Origin: Lysobacterales bacterium
Lineage (GTDB): Bacteria; Pseudomonadota; Gammaproteobacteria; Xanthomonadales; Marinicellaceae
Assembly: GCA_027083915.1 (NCBI GenBank)
Contig: JALWML010000178.1
Span: 1-6,014, forward strand
Direction: 5' to 3'
Length of the DNA: 6,014 bases
A model generated the notes under the pieces. The model saw only the letters and a program-made list of their open reading frames with translations. It did not search any database and was not told the origin of the DNA. Positions 5,531 to 6,014 of the stretch are shown here, piece after piece. A program made the position numbers and the translations under genes. Position 1 is the first letter of the stretch, and each line of letters starts with the position of its first letter.

Positions 5531-6014
5531 TTATTTGTAACGGTAGAGTTTTCCTTTTGATTTAGGAGGTTTATTAAACGGTGGTTTACCACGCCAATAT
5601 TGTATCATCAAATATCCACTTAATGGTCCTGCAAGATAAGCAAGATGGCTTAAAAAGTTTCCTCGAGAAGATAATATACTTAAAAACATAATACCTGCAT
5701 ATATCATCACCAAGTATTTGGCTTTTACTGGAATGGGAGGTAATAGTAAATATATTTCTCGCTCTGGCCACATCATGCCATAGGCTAATAATAAGGCAAA
5801 GACTAAACCTGTTGTGCCCATAGCAAAAAAGCTTCCTAAAAGCACATGAGCAAAAGCAGTAGCTAAAATAGTGACAATTACAAAAGTAGCAAAGCGTTTT
5901 GTGCCCCAATATTCTTCAATTTGATAGCCAAACATCCAAATAGCTAAGACATTAAACAGTAACTGCATAAAGTCATACTGCACAAAAGCATAAGTGACTA
6001 GCTGAATGGGATTA
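5531..6014 (-). CDS. Rhomboid-family membrane protein, predicted catalytically dead (5' end cut by the window edge)
   Basis: Multi-pass inner-membrane protein of the rhomboid family. The frame is open to the right edge, giving 160 residues; the first membrane helix and start lie outside. Counting from the GTG codon at 5981-5983 as residue 1, membrane helices lie at about 5-20, 31-50, 58-72, 89-104 and 111-130, followed by a basic, proline-rich cytoplasmic tail (131-150). Family marks are strong: QLVTYAF just before residue 2, LLFNVLAIWMFG (8-19), EEYWGTKRF (23-31), WPEREIYLLLPPIPVKAKY (72-90) and the HLAYLAGPLSGYL helix (113-125). The catalytic positions are changed, however: GxSG is GTTG (56-59, Ser to Thr58), the catalytic His is Tyr116, and the two His of HxxxxHxxxN are Gln2 and Gln7, while Asn11 remains. 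It is therefore expected to bind or chaperone membrane proteins rather than cleave them. It is directly upstream of acs (17-base gap). The GTG at 5983 is not the true start, because upstream family residues are in frame. Confidence 0.88.
   Translation of the reverse strand, partial: NPIQLVTYAFVQYDFMQLLFNVLAIWMFGYQIEEYWGTKRFATFVIVTILATAFAHVLLGSFFAMGTTGLVFALLLAYGMMWPEREIYLLLPPIPVKAKYLVMIYAGIMFLSILSSRGNFLSHLAYLAGPLSGYLMIQYWRGKPPFNKPPKSKGKLYRYK

Noticed and set aside
5981..5983. GTG as the start of the rhomboid-like gene
   Set aside because: The frame stays open to the window edge and the upstream residues (QLVTYAF) match the conserved rhomboid segment, so the true start is further right.
1..6014. 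tRNA, rRNA, CRISPR arrays, insertion sequences or phage genes
   Set aside because: No repeats with regular spacing, no cloverleaf-like sequence, no transposase or terminal repeats were seen; nearly all bases are within ordinary protein genes.

Overview
The window is an AT-rich stretch of a bacterial chromosome, most likely from a gammaproteobacterium. The basis is the 648-residue acetyl-CoA synthetase of enterobacterial/marine type, an ExbD that resembles the ExbD2 of Vibrio-type TonB2 systems, and beta-oxidation-like genes of a type common in that class. I cannot assign a genus. Coding density is very high: six genes, two of them cut by the window edges, no gap above 129 bases, and no RNA genes, insertion sequences or CRISPR arrays seen.

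Left part (1-3082), lipid or acyl-CoA metabolism: an acyl-CoA dehydrogenase of the ACAD10/ACAD11-like group runs leftward off the window. It is divergent from a two-gene rightward operon made of a short-chain dehydrogenase/reductase (SDR) and a saccharopine-dehydrogenase-like NAD(P)-binding oxidoreductase. The 129-base divergent gap carries a candidate promoter for each direction and an imperfect 16-base palindrome of the kind bound by TetR-family repressors, so the three enzymes are probably co-regulated. Their common substrate is not identifiable from the sequence.

Right part (3079-6014), all leftward: a rhomboid-family membrane protein (its start lies beyond the right edge), then acs (acetyl-CoA synthetase) 17 bases downstream, then after a 92-base gap with a nested inverted repeat an ExbD/TolR-type proton-channel subunit. 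The exbD stop codon overlaps the stop codon of the convergent saccharopine-dehydrogenase-like gene.

The most notable observation is that the rhomboid has lost its recognisable catalytic residues: the GxSG serine is Thr, the catalytic histidine is Tyr, and both histidines of the HxxxxHxxxN motif are Gln, while the fold signature is well kept. It is therefore predicted to be a bacterial pseudo-rhomboid placed directly upstream of acs. Secondary points are an ExbD with no ExbB or TonB beside it, an SDR whose tetrad Asn is Asp, and the regulatory palindrome in the divergent gap.
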